From: Pyrrhosoma nymphula
Lineage: Eukaryota; Arthropoda; Insecta; Odonata; Coenagrionidae
Direction of reading: 5' to 3'
Assembly (NCBI GenBank): GCA_963573305.1
Contig: OY754331.1
Location: 89,953,434-90,017,433, forward strand
Length of the DNA: 64,000 nucleotides
Position numbers and translations under genes: made by a program. The notes below the pieces were generated by a model. That model was not told where the DNA came from. It ran no database searches and was given only the letters and a program-made list of their open reading frames with translations. Below, one piece after another: positions 1 through 50,045 of this stretch. The stretch's first letter is position 1. Every line of letters begins with the position of its first letter.

Positions 1-790
1 CTAAAAACAATTCAGTTACAGCAATCACTAACACTTTTCGTGGCTACTGGGAGACGAAATCTCTGGACCTTTCACAATACTTCGTCATGGGCATTGCTTC
101 TCACTTGAATTAAAAATTAGGGGACGAGAAATGGGTTAGTGGCCATTACTCGCTTCCTCCCTGGAATTTCGACTGCGATGTTTTCGGAAAAAGGACAAGT
201 TCATAAAAAACCTAAATTGAAGAATATTGCCCTCAATCCATTTATTTTCCTGATTTCGAGTCATAGGAAACGTAATTAAAATAAAGGCATAATAACTGTA
301 GGGCCATGCTTGTATATTTACTTTTCTCTACCAGCGATGGTGAAAGAACACATAATTATACATACTTCTAAATTGTTATTAATATGTTATACACAACATA
401 AAACAGCTATAAGTTTTACACATGACAAATAAAATTGTGTTATTTTCGTCAATTTTAATCTCATTAACATCACTTGGTGAGAACAAGAGAGCTTCAATTT
501 TATTATTTCGTCGCTACTGAAATTCCTCAGTAAACAGCACGTAAACTTCAGTTAAATTATCTCTATTTTCCAAACACTATTATCAATAAGTAATATTGGA
601 ATGCACAACATGAAATTCGAGGATGATTTCTGGATAGGAGTCAGTTTTATATTATGCAGTACTTCCCCTCTATCCCAGCCAACCGATGTTATGGTATTTG
701 ACCTGAGCATTAAGAAACATTGTCATAGAAGAAATGTACATTAGATAAAATATTCACAAGGTCTAAAAAAATGGTAGCAGAAAAACAATA
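1..790. other. Intergenic, nothing recognised
   Basis: AT-rich DNA without a convincing open frame, splice-bounded exon or terminal repeat. I see nothing assignable here. Confidence 0.5.
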
Positions 791-794
791 TCTT

Positions 795-910
795 GTGCAT
801 ATGTGCGACATTCCACAGAGGAAATATCATTCGCCTTGACCGAGATTCGAACCCGGATCCCTTGATTTCACAGAGTACTTTAACCAGTTTAACTACTCAG
901 GCGTCCTTCT
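795..910 (-). repeat. tRNA-derived SINE, copy A
   Basis: On the minus strand the segment about 832-905 resembles a tRNA: a B-box like GGTTCGAATC and an A-box-like stretch (TGAGTAGTTAAACTGG) at the expected spacing. The flanking text (ATTCCACAGAGGAAA) recurs at about 1485 and 22110, so this is a dispersed family and not a functional tRNA gene. The tRNA-like part probably holds the internal RNA polymerase III promoter; this is inferred from SINE structure in general. Confidence 0.65.
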
Positions 911-1060
911 CCCCTCTGGATGTTGTGGTGGCTTTATAACAACAAGGTATTCAGGACTGCTAGACATATGATGCCAATAAGCAGTCCAAAGTGTGCGCTT
1001 AGCGCCACAGTGCACGATGTAGCCATACATGGAACACAATGAGGTGTTCGCTCTTTTGAC

Positions 1061-1565
1061 CAATTTTGAGAATAGTAGGACTAGCCATGGTATTTACCCC
1101 AATTAAAAATTTGTACACAATTTCTACACAGGATGTGTACAATGTACACATTTTATATACATTTGTGTACAGTTGTATATAAATGTACACGTGTACATTG
1201 TATACAAAGTACACAATTTCCATACAGGATGTGTACAATGTACACATTTTATATACATTTATTTAAAAATGTGTACATTGTGTACATTCTATACAATGTA
1301 CACATTTTATAGGGTACAGTAGAGCAAATTGTATACAAAGCGTACATTGTACACTAATTGTGTAATGCCAAATTTGTGTGAAATGTACACAGGAAATCCT
1401 GTGTCTATTGTGTACAAATTGTACACAAAATTTTCACTGGGGTACCTTTACAGAGTCGCCCGCAAGTGCCCATAAGTGTGATATTCCACAGAGGAAAAAT
1501 CATTTGCATGGAACGGGATTCGAACCTGGATCCCTCGATTTCGCCTCTTTTGCATGGAGAGAGAC
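1061..1565 (-). repeat. tRNA-derived SINE, copy B, split by a MITE
   Basis: The two parts, 1061-1096 and 1443-1565, together match the SINE copy at 22040-22175, including the CTAGCC-CGGTATTTACC segment and the GATTCGAACC B-box complement. The MITE at 1097-1442 interrupts it exactly at a TA. The SINE is therefore older than the MITE. Confidence 0.65.
1097..1442. mobile_element. 346-bp MITE with TA target duplication
   Basis: The ends are inverted repeats: CCCCAATTAAAAATTTGTAC on the left, and CCCCAGTGAAAATTTTGTG read inward from the right. The flanks are TA at 1095-1096 and 1443-1444, and the uninterrupted SINE copy at 22070 has a single TA there. The interior is a run of TGTACA palindromes. 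It encodes nothing. The TA duplication fits the Tc1/mariner superfamily; the mobilising transposase is unknown. Confidence 0.7.
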
Positions 1566-3640
1566 GTTTTTACTGGCTTGCTTCGTAGTCAAGCTATACT
1601 GTCGGTAGCCGTCTTTGTCTTATAAAATCCAGATAATATGTCGCTAGTTTGTGGAGTTGAGCTTTCGATCTCCATGTCACTCGGCATAATTTCACTTACG
1701 GATGACAGCCCTAGAGCTCTTCAAACTGTGTTCAGTGCGAGTGAATACACGTATCCCTTAGTATAACCGTTGCAAGAACTTCCTAGAAAATGGAAAGTAA
1801 CGGTTCACAAGGGATTTCCCATCTGCGTCCCCTGGTAAATGAAGGCAAGGCACCCCGCATCAAAACCGAGAAAACAAACGGCGGAAGGAGAGTAAAGGGA
1901 CTACAACCATGAGTTAGACAGGAGAACCAAACTATGTGACGAAAAACATAACGTTCTATCCTTTGTGCTCCGCCTGTGAAATGTAAAGGTCATCATCATC
2001 GCTGTTTTTTCAATAATTTTTGCTAATTTTTCACTGAATTTTTATGCACCACATTGCTTTGCATTTCCCTTTTAAATAATTTTCGTATGTTCACTTAAAT
2101 AAAGATGAAAATAGGAAGGTAATGCTTTCCTTCAACAGGAATCGCAAAAACACTGAAACGCAGGGGAAAATGGCAACAGGCAAATACGTACATGGCTTAT
2201 ATTGTTTGGTTTACCCTTAGCCATGCCATGATCGTACAAATTTCTGGCCTAACCTTTTAGATGAGTCCACACTAGTCATGAGATAGTGATTAATCTGCTT
2301 TTCTCCTTGCGCTTATGGCTGAAGCCTAAAACCTGAAGCCACAAAAACACCTACTGCGGGGTCTCACAACAGTTTTACATACGCAGCCACAATAATTTCT
2401 CCTTCATTACCATTTATGTTACGTAACTCGAATGTAGAAGTGCACAATTTTACTGCAATGAAAGGTAGGGGCATATAATTTGATTGAGATAAAATACAGT
2501 AATTAGAAATAGGTCAGTGAAAGGAGTGAATGCATAATTAAAGGATAGGATTGGAATTGATTTGAAAATTAAAATTCTGGCCAGAATAAATTATTTTAAA
2601 TTGCAAATAGTATAATTTGTATATGTACTGCTAAAATAATTATGCAAAAAATTGAGACTTAAGAAGGTAAAAAAATTCGCGTAACAGGAGGTTTGAACCG
2701 GAAGAAAAATATTAAGAGCCCAAGACGTTGCCACTCGACAAGTTATCCTAGAAGGGATATGGCATTTAAACGGGAATACATATGTATATAGAAGGTGCCC
2801 GAGTATGTACAGCGGGCTGCATCTTTCCAGGGTTTTTAAAAAATATTCAATTGCAAATATCACGAAAACTAGGGTCTGATGGACGCTTTACCAAAAACAG
2901 GTGTCTAATGAATTTTCGTTTTCTATCAGTCTATGAAGTTTGATTGCAATCTGCCAATTACCGTTGGGTATCTTCCCTTGTTAGTAGAATTCAGGCAATT
3001 CTACTTATAATATTTATGTCTCACCCATTCATCAACTAGAAATTTTGGAGAAGAGTTTCATTTCTTTTCTTGAAACTATGAGAAAATATGGGCAAAACAT
3101 ATCTCCTTCCTTTTGTGTAAACGTTGAAATCTATGCAACTGAAATGAATTTGAACAGACACTTTCTAACTTTTTATAAGGCAAAAAGTTTAAAAATGTGC
3201 TTTCATTAAGCACGGTGGACTCAGGTCATAATAGGTTACCCAAAATAAAACTGACAGAAAAACGGATTTCTTTGTGACAGGAAAAAAGTTGTAATAGAGG
3301 TAATGAGCATCATATTCATAAAATACTCCGCTCATTCTTTGAAGATAATGTACCCCCTTTAAGTTTTACTCAATCAATAGGATTTGTCAAACAATAGATG
3401 GTTTATAGAGTGGAATGTTGTTCAAAGAAAAAACAAATAAGTTGAGGAGAGAGAAATGTATTTCAAGCAAAGTGGAAGAATAGGTGTGAATGATGAGTGA
3501 GATGAAACACTCGTAGAACCATCGTACAGCATAAGTGTAACACCATAAGCATTGGCAAAAAGAAAACTTCAATCGTATCAACATTTAATAAATATTAACC
3601 ATCAAGTAGATCTCCTGGGGAAGTAAGATCCCCTCAAATG
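1566..3640. other. Intergenic, nothing recognised
   Basis: AT-rich DNA with only short open frames, none resembling a known protein or bounded by good splice sites. No terminal repeats were noticed. Confidence 0.45.
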
Positions 3641-3654
3641 ATAAACTGACTGCT

Positions 3655-3740
3655 ATAGCCATGGTGGCATCGTGTCGGCATTACCGCCTTGATCTAATGG
3701 TCTCGGGTTCGAATCCTGCCTGGGAAATAGATGTTGAGCA
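3655..3740 (+). repeat. tRNA-like SINE head
   Basis: A plus-strand tRNA-like stretch with a B-box (GGTTCGAATCC near 3708) and an A-box-like region upstream. Flanking bases do not complete a cloverleaf acceptor stem by eye, so a SINE head or tRNA pseudogene is more likely than a working tRNA. Confidence 0.5.
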
Positions 3741-3840
3741 TGTCTTAGGATTAAGATCTTTGAATCGATGAGCCCATTAAAAACCCATTCTAAAGGCAGC
3801 ACAAATGATAGGCAAATTTTAGGGGTTAAATGGCCCCAAC

Positions 3841-3882
3841 TTCCTTCTAGGTAGTGCTAAACTCCTGTCCTCCTAGTGTTAA
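3841..3882. mobile_element. Right-end fragment of a TTAA-type MITE
   Basis: The sequence CCTTCTAGGTAG followed by TCCTAGTGTTAA closely parallels the right end of the complete TTAA-flanked element at 31791-32426 (CCTTCTAGGTAG...CCTTCTAGTGTTAA). No matching left end was found upstream, so only a relic remains. Confidence 0.4.
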
Positions 3883-4768
3883 ACTCATGGAGGACTTTTT
3901 CAGTTTTCTAATTGTTATGAAACATTCACTATGCCTAGCACTGAATTGGCTAAATTATGGTGGTAATCATCAATTTTCATCGCTTACTGCATTAACTATA
4001 GGTCACAAGATGGGAAATTTCTGCAGCAGATGCACAGATCTGTCCATTAAATTAATTGACAACAATTTGTATTAATTCTAAAATCATGTTTAAAGTGGAT
4101 CCTGTTTTGTGTTTTAAAAAGACAAACTGCAAAAATAATTCTCATTTAATGTGATGTTTGCATTTGGTATGATAGCGCAAAACAGTTAAGTGGATAAGTG
4201 AGTTTTGATACACTTGATTATGTCTTCCTTCCATTATAGCTAGTTGAATACCATATTTCTTTCACGGTATGGCTATTGGTGTTAAGAAGAAGAGCCAGCA
4301 GCTGTATTTTCAGAGGAGGTATCCAACACCCTTAAGGGATATACATTTATTGCTATATGTTCCAATCAATAGCCTTAAATTCAGAATTATTCTGAAAATA
4401 TGTGCCTGTAACTTTGATCAATGCAAAACGTTTCTTAGGCAATATTACCATGCATGAAAATCGCCATAAATTGATTAGAGGTGGTTAACTAGCATAAATG
4501 AATCTCTGTATGGGTTTAACAGGTATTTTATTTACTTGCCTGTGATCCCAAATCCAGGATGGCCTGATTTTTAGGCAGTCGGTGTAAATAATAGTTTTAT
4601 TTGCATAGGCAGCTATCCAAAAAGGAAAACAATGATCACCTTTAATGGGCTCCTTTTGGTCTTTGTTCTCTCTTCTTACCTTTGATTTTCCTTCATATTG
4701 GTTTTTTCTTTCTTCTGACTGAAAATAATGAGCAATTTATAATATATACTTTTTTTCTGACCAATAGG
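3883..4768. other. Intergenic, nothing recognised
   Basis: AT-rich DNA with a 62-codon open frame (4269-4457) that matches nothing I know. I see no other features. Confidence 0.4.
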
Positions 4769-4770
4769 TA

Positions 4771-6529
4771 CTATGGGGAAAAACGTTTCCCAACAAATGA
4801 AGCATCGCCACCATCGCTCTCCGGGGAAAATCACTTTCATTTCTGATGGCATATTATTCTTAGGTCTCGGTTACGACGAGGGAAATTCAAACGCAGTAAG
4901 GTGCTGGACTGATCGTCCAAATCACTGATGGATTCCCGGCCGCTTGCCTGCCCTGAGCGTGTTTCACGCTGGCCATGACGAGAACAGAGGCGCATTAAAT
5001 AAGTTTTCCTTTAGCAAATCTTCTTAGGTAAGACAACAGGCAGCTTATCCCTAAAATACTTATGGAAGTTGATCGGTAGGTTAGATAGGATGTGAATTTG
5101 AATGCATTTGCTTTTGCAGACACTTTATTTTCTCTGTGACGACTTCCACGGATATTTATAAAATTCCAATAAGTCCAGGAAAGAGGGGATAAATCTATGG
5201 GGTAGTTTAGGTAGGCTCAATTATCACTTAGGTATCGAGGGCAATTGATTTGAATAGAAACAGTATATTTATTGCTAAAATGCTACAGTAAGGGGGATGA
5301 GATGACGGCAACACGACAAAGAAGCGGAAACCAAGATTCACATCTCGAGATGATGGCAGCACACATTAGCATCCTAATGAAAATCCTATTACAATTGGCA
5401 TGGTGGCTGTGATAAAGAGGACATAAAACTAAAAAGAACCTGAATAGTGAGAAACTGCCTAATGAAGCTGGTATGAGAAATTGCAGGCTGACAAGAAAGT
5501 CAGCAATAAATGAAACTAATTAAACGGTGAGAATAGATTTCGCTCATTCGTACCGGGATATGAACCAATTATATTGGAATATCGTAACTTTTATTGATGA
5601 TTAAACATTAGAAGTGTTGAGTATGGGCGCGTTTAGCAATGAAAAACTCGCAATTGTAATTAAATATAACTTGAACATGTGATAGTACTCTTAAGAAAAT
5701 TTCCAAATTAAAAAAAATAATATTCCTCCTGTTTGTCAGGTATCACCCAAAAACATAACAAGGAAACATAGATCTGGGCATACAGGTCTGCATTTTTGGA
5801 GAGCAATTTCTGCTGCTGGATCGGGACCAGTATTAAAAACACCACCTCGAATGACGTCCGAGGATTACGTCCAAATCCTTTGCATTTTCACCGTTGCCAT
5901 GGATAAATGAAGTAGTACGAATAAAAATGTTTTATCTTTCTTACTTACTGTTTTTTGTGTTTTTTACTTGAGTATTTACTAAATTATTATTTTATTTATT
6001 ATAAACTTTGTATTTGCACATTCACAGCTTATTTCTTTGCGCAGCCATAGTAAATTTACCGCCATGCTTGAAAGATACATTGACCGTACGTTTGTATTCA
6101 TGATTAAAAGAGAAAATACTTTTTCACGGTGGTGTTCTGTTAACTACCGTAGGTTATTGTGAGAGAAGTGGACACCGGGTGTATCCCAAGACCTTGCCAA
6201 AGTGCGAGAAGAGGAGCAAAGCCTAGGAAAAAAGAGAGGGAAAGGAAAAAATTCTGAGGAATTCACGGCGAGAATGAGTTCAATGATACGTTTCAAATGC
6301 ATACAAGGTCATCTAATGTGCCTCCGTTTGGAGGCTAGCGTAAATAGTGCTCAGGTAATGCATGCGGCCAGTAATCTGTCACTGGCTTCGATGATGAGTC
6401 CATCACCTTACTGTTTTCGAATTTCCCTCATCGTTGCCTAGAAATAATATGCCATAAGAATGAATGCCGATTTTTCTTCAGAGCGACAGTGGCGGCACTC
6501 CGTTTGTTGGGAAACTTTTTCCCCCATAG
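4771..6529. mobile_element. 1.76-kb terminal-inverted-repeat element, TA-flanked
   Basis: The left end CTATGGGGAAAAACGTTTCC and the right end, read inward as CTATGGGGGAAAAAGTTTCC, continue as imperfect inverted repeats for about 50 bp (CCAACAAA, then GCCGCCAC-like text). TA dinucleotides flank both ends (4769-4770 and 6530-6531). No transposase motif was recognised inside, so it looks non-autonomous. Superfamily is uncertain; the TA duplication would fit Tc1/mariner or pogo. Confidence 0.65.
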
Positions 6530-6531
6530 TA

Positions 6532-7422
6532 CATTGCACTTGAAATGAATAAATGGAATCGCATGAAAAAGATTGTGTGTGATATGAAGAAGAGTCAGTT
6601 TTCATCATATTTCTATCATGCTGGCTATCACTAATTTTGAATAATTATATTATTTTTATTCAAATTCAAAACTTCCAGCCAAAACATATGTATTTATGTG
6701 ACCTGATCACCAATTTTGACCTTAGTGTACTAAAAAGTTGGTTAGTCATTTTAAGTTTGACTGTTAACCTATACTTATTTATTTTTTAGGGAAAATGTCC
6801 TCAAAACATATTTTTCTCTCCTTCAAATGCCTTCAACCTTTCCGTGTCCACCAAGGGTCATGATCTGCCTCATCTACAGCACTAAACTCTCATAACAATC
6901 CAACTACCTTACATGAGGGTTGTTCCATATGTTTTCATTAGCTTGGGGCTATGAATGGGGCTTGAATTTGATGAAATAGATGAAGTTGTGCAACCATTGG
7001 ACAAAATGGTAATTAAAATAACAACTATTCATATATTTATTGTGATATATCCTACACATAGCCCTTGAATTCAAATAGGGAAGGTTGAGGCTTCCAAGGG
7101 TGCATGACAATGTTTGCTCTAGATATTATTTAACGATAATTAATTAAATCTTGTATCTCTGTTTCCTTTCTCAGCCACTATTCAAGTTATATGTATATTT
7201 TATCTTAACTAAAGTTATTATGAAGCAGCAGCTTTCTTTCTCCGAAGAGAAGCATGTTAGCTAATACAATTCAGAATTTTAAAAACAGTTGCTACTATTT
7301 GTATCCTGTGAGTTATGCTACTCCCTGAGGCATGTTTCATGCATCATGTGTACTATGTTACTAAACATTGTAATCTGCTTAACAGCTGAGCTCAAATCAA
7401 TGATACACCTTTCCACTTTCAG
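6532..7422. other. Intergenic or intron, nothing recognised
   Basis: AT-rich sequence. It could be intron if the exon-like segment at 7423 is real, but no partner exon was identified. Confidence 0.4.
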
Positions 7423-7520
7423 ATTCCCACTCTTCTGAAGATTTCTTTTCTGAATCAGCTAGTACACCATCTTCATTGTCTGCCAGTTGCCATCCACCTG
7501 GTAAAAGTGTGTCACCAAAG
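7423..7520 (+). CDS. Possible isolated coding exon, unknown gene
   Basis: A 98-nt segment is bounded by a strong acceptor (polypyrimidine tract ending CTTTCAG) and a donor (AAG|GTATAA). In one frame it has no stop and encodes a serine-rich stretch that includes SHSSEDFFSESASTPSS and PPGKSVSPK. The composition is typical of disordered regions of regulatory proteins and differs from the AT-rich junk around it. I do not recognise the protein and found no neighbouring exons in the same gene, so it may be a chance splice-site pair. It would lie on the + strand upstream of the ACADS promoter region. Confidence 0.35.
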
Positions 7521-10439
7521 GTATAATTTGTTCTGAAGTATCCTGGATATTGTTTTGTTGGTACTAGCAGCAGTGGAATGGCACCTCTATTGCTATAATG
7601 AAACTCAAGAGAATGTTATCAATTAGGGCATAATTTAGTGGTTAAAAATAGTGTATACATATTTCTTTTTTTTTTAATGAATAATGACAAAACCCAGCTG
7701 CTGATCGATGCTGATTGAACTTTATAAAAGCAGTGTGAGTCAATGCCTATAAAAATTAGTTGACTAGGGCATCTCATGCATATGCTTAATGCTATTCAAC
7801 ATACCGGGGATATTCATGGAAGAGTGCCACTGAGTCAATGTATTCAGGATTGCAGTTTGTCTCCCAGTTCAGCTCCAATTCCATTTCAGTCCCTGTTCTA
7901 CTGCTATAGCTGTGGGGCCTCCAAAGTGGAGATATAGTAAGAAATGCTCTGCTACACCCTACTCAGGCGAAACAATCCAATTTGAGTTGGTAATTCAGTA
8001 TCAGTAGTTTACGATTGGCATGATGGAATCTTATTTAAATGTTTCTTATACAACTTCATGCTTTCTTTCAGTGAATGCAATTAAGAAAAAGGCTTCATCT
8101 TGATATATGTACCTTAAGTCATCCATTAACATGATTATACCTCTTTTCAGTGATACATGCTTCTTTGATTGATTCATGAGAATGTAACTTAAAAGTATAT
8201 GTTAGAAAATCATTCAGACAGTAGCAACAACAAAATCCCACAAACCCTAAACTGAGGAACCATTTTTTAAATTAATTTTTTGGGTAAAATTTAGGCATTT
8301 ATGGAAATGTTTTTGAAAATTTCCTTCAACTTCTGCATTTCATGTTTTCTACAGCCCTTATTGTTAACGAGTTATTTCAATATTCTGGAGGGAACAACAT
8401 GGGATTAAATCTTTCCCTTCTCTAACCTATTATCAGCAGTAATGGTATTATTACCTGTAACTTGTAATTTCCTATAATTATTTGTTTTCCATTTATTCTG
8501 TGATGTAACTGTTTGTCCGAGGTTTACATGCTAACTAAAGCACTTGGTAAGCATTAAGGTTAGTACAAGAACTCTGACTGTGACGTTGCCCACATTAGCA
8601 TTACAAAGTTACCATTGGAAATTGGTATACCTTAAGTCAATGACCAAAACGTGTAGGAAGAGAGTAACTCATTCATGATTACTAAGCCGTAAGAGAAGGA
8701 GCACAAAAGTTTGTAGTCAATGCACAAATTATATTTGATGGGCATAAAGATGGTGCTGTGATATTTTTGAAGACATTTTCTGCTTTTATGATGATAATTC
8801 ATCGGAACCCAGGTCTTGTGAGTGTGAAAAATCTGTGGCTAAGTAAAAGTTTGAATAAAAATGTATATCACAGCATTACAACAAAGTTACCACCAAGCAA
8901 GTTTTATTTTTTCGATCTAAGCCTTATGGCAACCCTAAGCATATTGGATGTCTATATCTCAACAACCGGTCCATTAAGAGGCCTTTGGACAAGGTACAAG
9001 ATGGTAGATGATTATTTGGAAAGGCAGCTGACAACTGACACTGACATAATTTGCACCTAAGGGTTGATACGGAAAGATTATTTGGAGAACTGAGGAGGGA
9101 TGGAGAGAAATGTGGTAATGCCATTGGATGAAAGTCACCTTGGAGTACATAGTTTGACATTACATCCTATTAATGGAGTAATACTTTTGATATTTTCTCC
9201 TCAAGGTACTCAAACAGTGATTTAGATTCCACTAAAAACTATCCTTCTACTATGGGAAATAGTGTGGAATATTACTGATTGTTCCCCTGGCAATGTCAAA
9301 ATTCCACAAAGTCACCTCACCTAACACTGAGTTCAGTTGATACTTTCTGTTCTTTTATCTCGATTTTATTTTATGGATAAACACTGAGTTTTATTTTATT
9401 TTGACATTTTATTTCCAAACAAGATTATTAACTCTTATTATGGTTGATCATCGTAGTGTTTTGCATGCAAGTGAGGAGCTCACCCTTGAAGGGAAATTTG
9501 GTTGAAGTCTTGTGTATTAGAATGTGGTGAGAATAGCTAGTGCCGTACAGGGAAATGTATCCTGTGATAGCATTACTTGTTCAAATGTTTTTGTTTGACC
9601 ACCACCCACTGATAAAAATCAAGTACAGGAACACCCTGTCGACTTTTCAGCACTGTGGTGTCTATAAAATGTTTCTTTTTCTGTAAAATGTTTCAAAGCT
9701 CCTTTGGTATAAACATTTCTCCTTGTGAATCAAATCAAGTTCATGATTGTAGGGCTGACCCGTGTACAGGATGTGGTATGCACTTCGCATACACATTCAT
9801 AAAACAATGGAAAACTTGGAAAATTTTTCGAGAGATCATGCACCCTTTTTATGTACTATAGGAAAGAGTTTAAAGTAAAAAAATTATTAATTGCATGCAC
9901 AGAAAAATCGAGTGTCTGCATGGTCACATTAAATTGTAACTACAATTAAATATTGTACTTAAACTTAAAAAATATTGTGCTCAGTCATGTTCACATGCCT
10001 CCCACGCAACTTACTTTTTGCTTCAGAAGATTGTTGAGGTGCTTGAGTGGTGAGAGTCGGCACGAGCAATATCACAAGTATTGCACTTCTGATCAACTTT
10101 TCCATTTTGGAATAATTAAGTTAGTAATGTGCCAGTTTTTACAGTCGATACAAGTGGCCTGTGGACTACTTTTTACCCCTGGAAAAAAAGCCTTGTAAAA
10201 TGTCTACCTTTTTGGATGTAACAATTTGATTAAATTTGACATCACAGCCTCTAGCACATATCACTCAACTCGTTGAACGAACGGTGAATGTGCGAGGTGC
10301 CGTGAAGGAAACTGCGATTTCACTTCAACAGATTCTTAAATAAATCGTCACCTAGGAAGACACGCGGAAGAAATTCGCCATTGATTTTTTCACTCGAACT
10401 AATCAACCAAAACTCACTGCATTGATGTAATTTATGGCA
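7521..10439. other. Intergenic, nothing firmly recognised
   Basis: Contains a 100-codon open frame at 8758-9060 without recognisable similarity and otherwise AT-rich DNA. A good acceptor near 10027 (TTTTGCTTCAG) precedes a short frame that ends in TGA after nine codons, which could be a terminal exon of an upstream gene, but nothing supports this beyond the splice site. Confidence 0.35.
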
Positions 10440-10930
10440 TGCTCACGTTTTCCCAGTCTGCGAAATAAGCCGGCTCTGGGATCTCTCGACGCGCCCCTCC
10501 CCTGCCCGTGTCCCCCCTCCCGTAGCACCACTTCCCTATTCCCTCGGGATCTCCCCCGCCCCTCATCTCCCCACATTCTGACCCTTTCGTCAGGCCTCGA
10601 TTGAATAATTGGGCACGGAGATTGAAGCAAGGGGAGAGGGGTTCGCGTGCGCCACGCCGACGGCTTTGATATTCGGCCAAGGCGAGCTGCTATATCGGAG
10701 TTTTCGTTGAAAACCACCGCCGCCGACGACGAGGAGGGCGGGGGTGGAGGAAAGAGAGAGAGAGGTCATGCGCTCGTCGCGCCGCGCCCTCTGCAGTCAC
10801 CCAACAGTGGATGATGGATCCAGGACTTGCGTCACGCGAAGGAAAAAATATATTATGAAAAATTCGCGGTGACTTTGGTTGAAAAATTGGGTTCGAATTT
10901 GATTGATCCAGCGCCCAGACGACCAAAATT
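10440..10930. promoter_or_regulatory. CpG-rich block, putative ACADS promoter region
   Basis: A locally GC- and CpG-rich stretch (CGCCGCCGACGACG, CGTCGCGCCGCG) stands out in the AT-rich surroundings and lies 0.2-0.7 kb upstream of the candidate first ACADS exon. Open frames of 82-104 codons on the minus strand here are arginine- and proline-rich and look like by-products of composition. Promoter function is inferred from composition and position; a divergent transcript is possible. Confidence 0.4.
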
Positions 10931-11148
10931 TTCAGCAACCCTGCAACATGGAGCTTAAAATATCAAAGATTTAAATTGACCTATGTTTTAATGTGTATGC
11001 CCACGGTTGTTATTTTACTTTAAATATTTTTACTTGAAAATGTCGAAAATCATTCATTATGGTTAGCGGATGTTAATAATGACATCCCGTCTCCTTTTTA
11101 CCCGGAATGTCTAATAACATTTGTATTCGCGTCGACCCTGATATGTTC

Positions 11149-49077
<37,929 letters not shown>

Positions 49078-49377
49078 AGTGAGTTGTCCATTTATGTTTA
49101 GAACCGGTCATTGTTTTCTCATCCTTGTCATAATTCTCATATTTACCTGTACTGAATCGTTGTTATAAGGTCATTAGTGTGTATGTTACAAATATCTGGA
49201 GGAGAAAATTATAGGGATCTTGTCATTATTTCCTAATATTGTGGTGAAAAGATGGGTTCATTGGATAGATATTTTTAATATGTATTATTTTATCATAAGG
49301 CTGAACTAGCCAATTTGTTGCGGGTTAATAATTGATGATATATTTTTATTATCTTGTTCATATATCTATTTTTGGCC

Positions 49378-49383
49378 AATAAA
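49378..49383 (+). terminator. ACADS polyadenylation signal
   Basis: AATAAA lies 300 bp after the stop codon, followed by T-rich sequence. It is the best candidate for the 3' end of the transcript. Confidence 0.5.
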
Positions 49384-49496
49384 TTATATTTTTTATATCC
49401 TTATTCTCTTACTTTAACAGTCAAGTTTTCAAAAAATCCCTAGAATAGAAAGAAAGTAAGTGCATGGAGAAGAAATCAACATAAGTACTGTGCTTA

Positions 49497-50042
49497 AGCC
49501 CGTATGACACTTCCCAATTTATTGGCCAATCCATTGGATATTGGATTGTGGTCCACCTGACACACACCAATTTCTCGTCCAATCTCCCTTTCACAATATT
49601 GGACTCAATTTCTCGCCCAATTTGGAATTTAGAACGGGTTCTAGTTTCTCCCGGCCAATCTCCAATCAGAAGTCAGTTTTGTTGACTCCTAGCGGCCAAA
49701 ACAAGAATCTCTTCGCAAAACATCCGGTTTCTTATAGAACGTTACGAATATACAACGATTACTTTAAAATTACTAAAGATACTAAATTACTAAAGCAATG
49801 GTTATTAAATGAATAATATTTTCACCGCCTCCCTTCCTAATGCTCGTAGTAAACAAACCCGCGTCTCGTGATGCTCTTTTGTTAACTTATATGTGGCGTT
49901 CTCTAGCGGGACATTAGAGCATTGTTATGGGCAATATTGGTGCCAATATTGATGCGTGCCATACGGTACGTAACACACAATATTCTCAACAATATTGCGC
50001 GCCAATTCATTGGCCAATAAATTGAGAAGTGTCATACGGGCT
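49497..50042. mobile_element. 546-bp MITE with TTA target duplication, Harbinger-like
   Basis: Terminal repeats AGCCCGTATGACACTTCCCA and, from the right, AGCCCGTATGACACTTCTCA continue inward with AATTTATTGGCCAAT. TTA flanks both sides (49494-49496 and 50043-50045). A three-base TWA duplication is characteristic of PIF/Harbinger elements. The interior is full of CCAAT/ATTGG and AATATT motifs and is non-coding. Confidence 0.75.
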
Positions 50043-50045
50043 TTA

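Noticed and set aside
832..905. Functional tRNA gene on the minus strand
   Set aside because: It has A- and B-box-like sequences but recurs with non-tRNA flanks at 1500 and 22140, so it is a SINE.
10403..10938. Minus-strand frames of 82-104 codons in the CpG-rich block
   Set aside because: Arg/Pro/Gly-rich translation of GC-rich DNA, open in overlapping frames; better explained as a promoter-like region.
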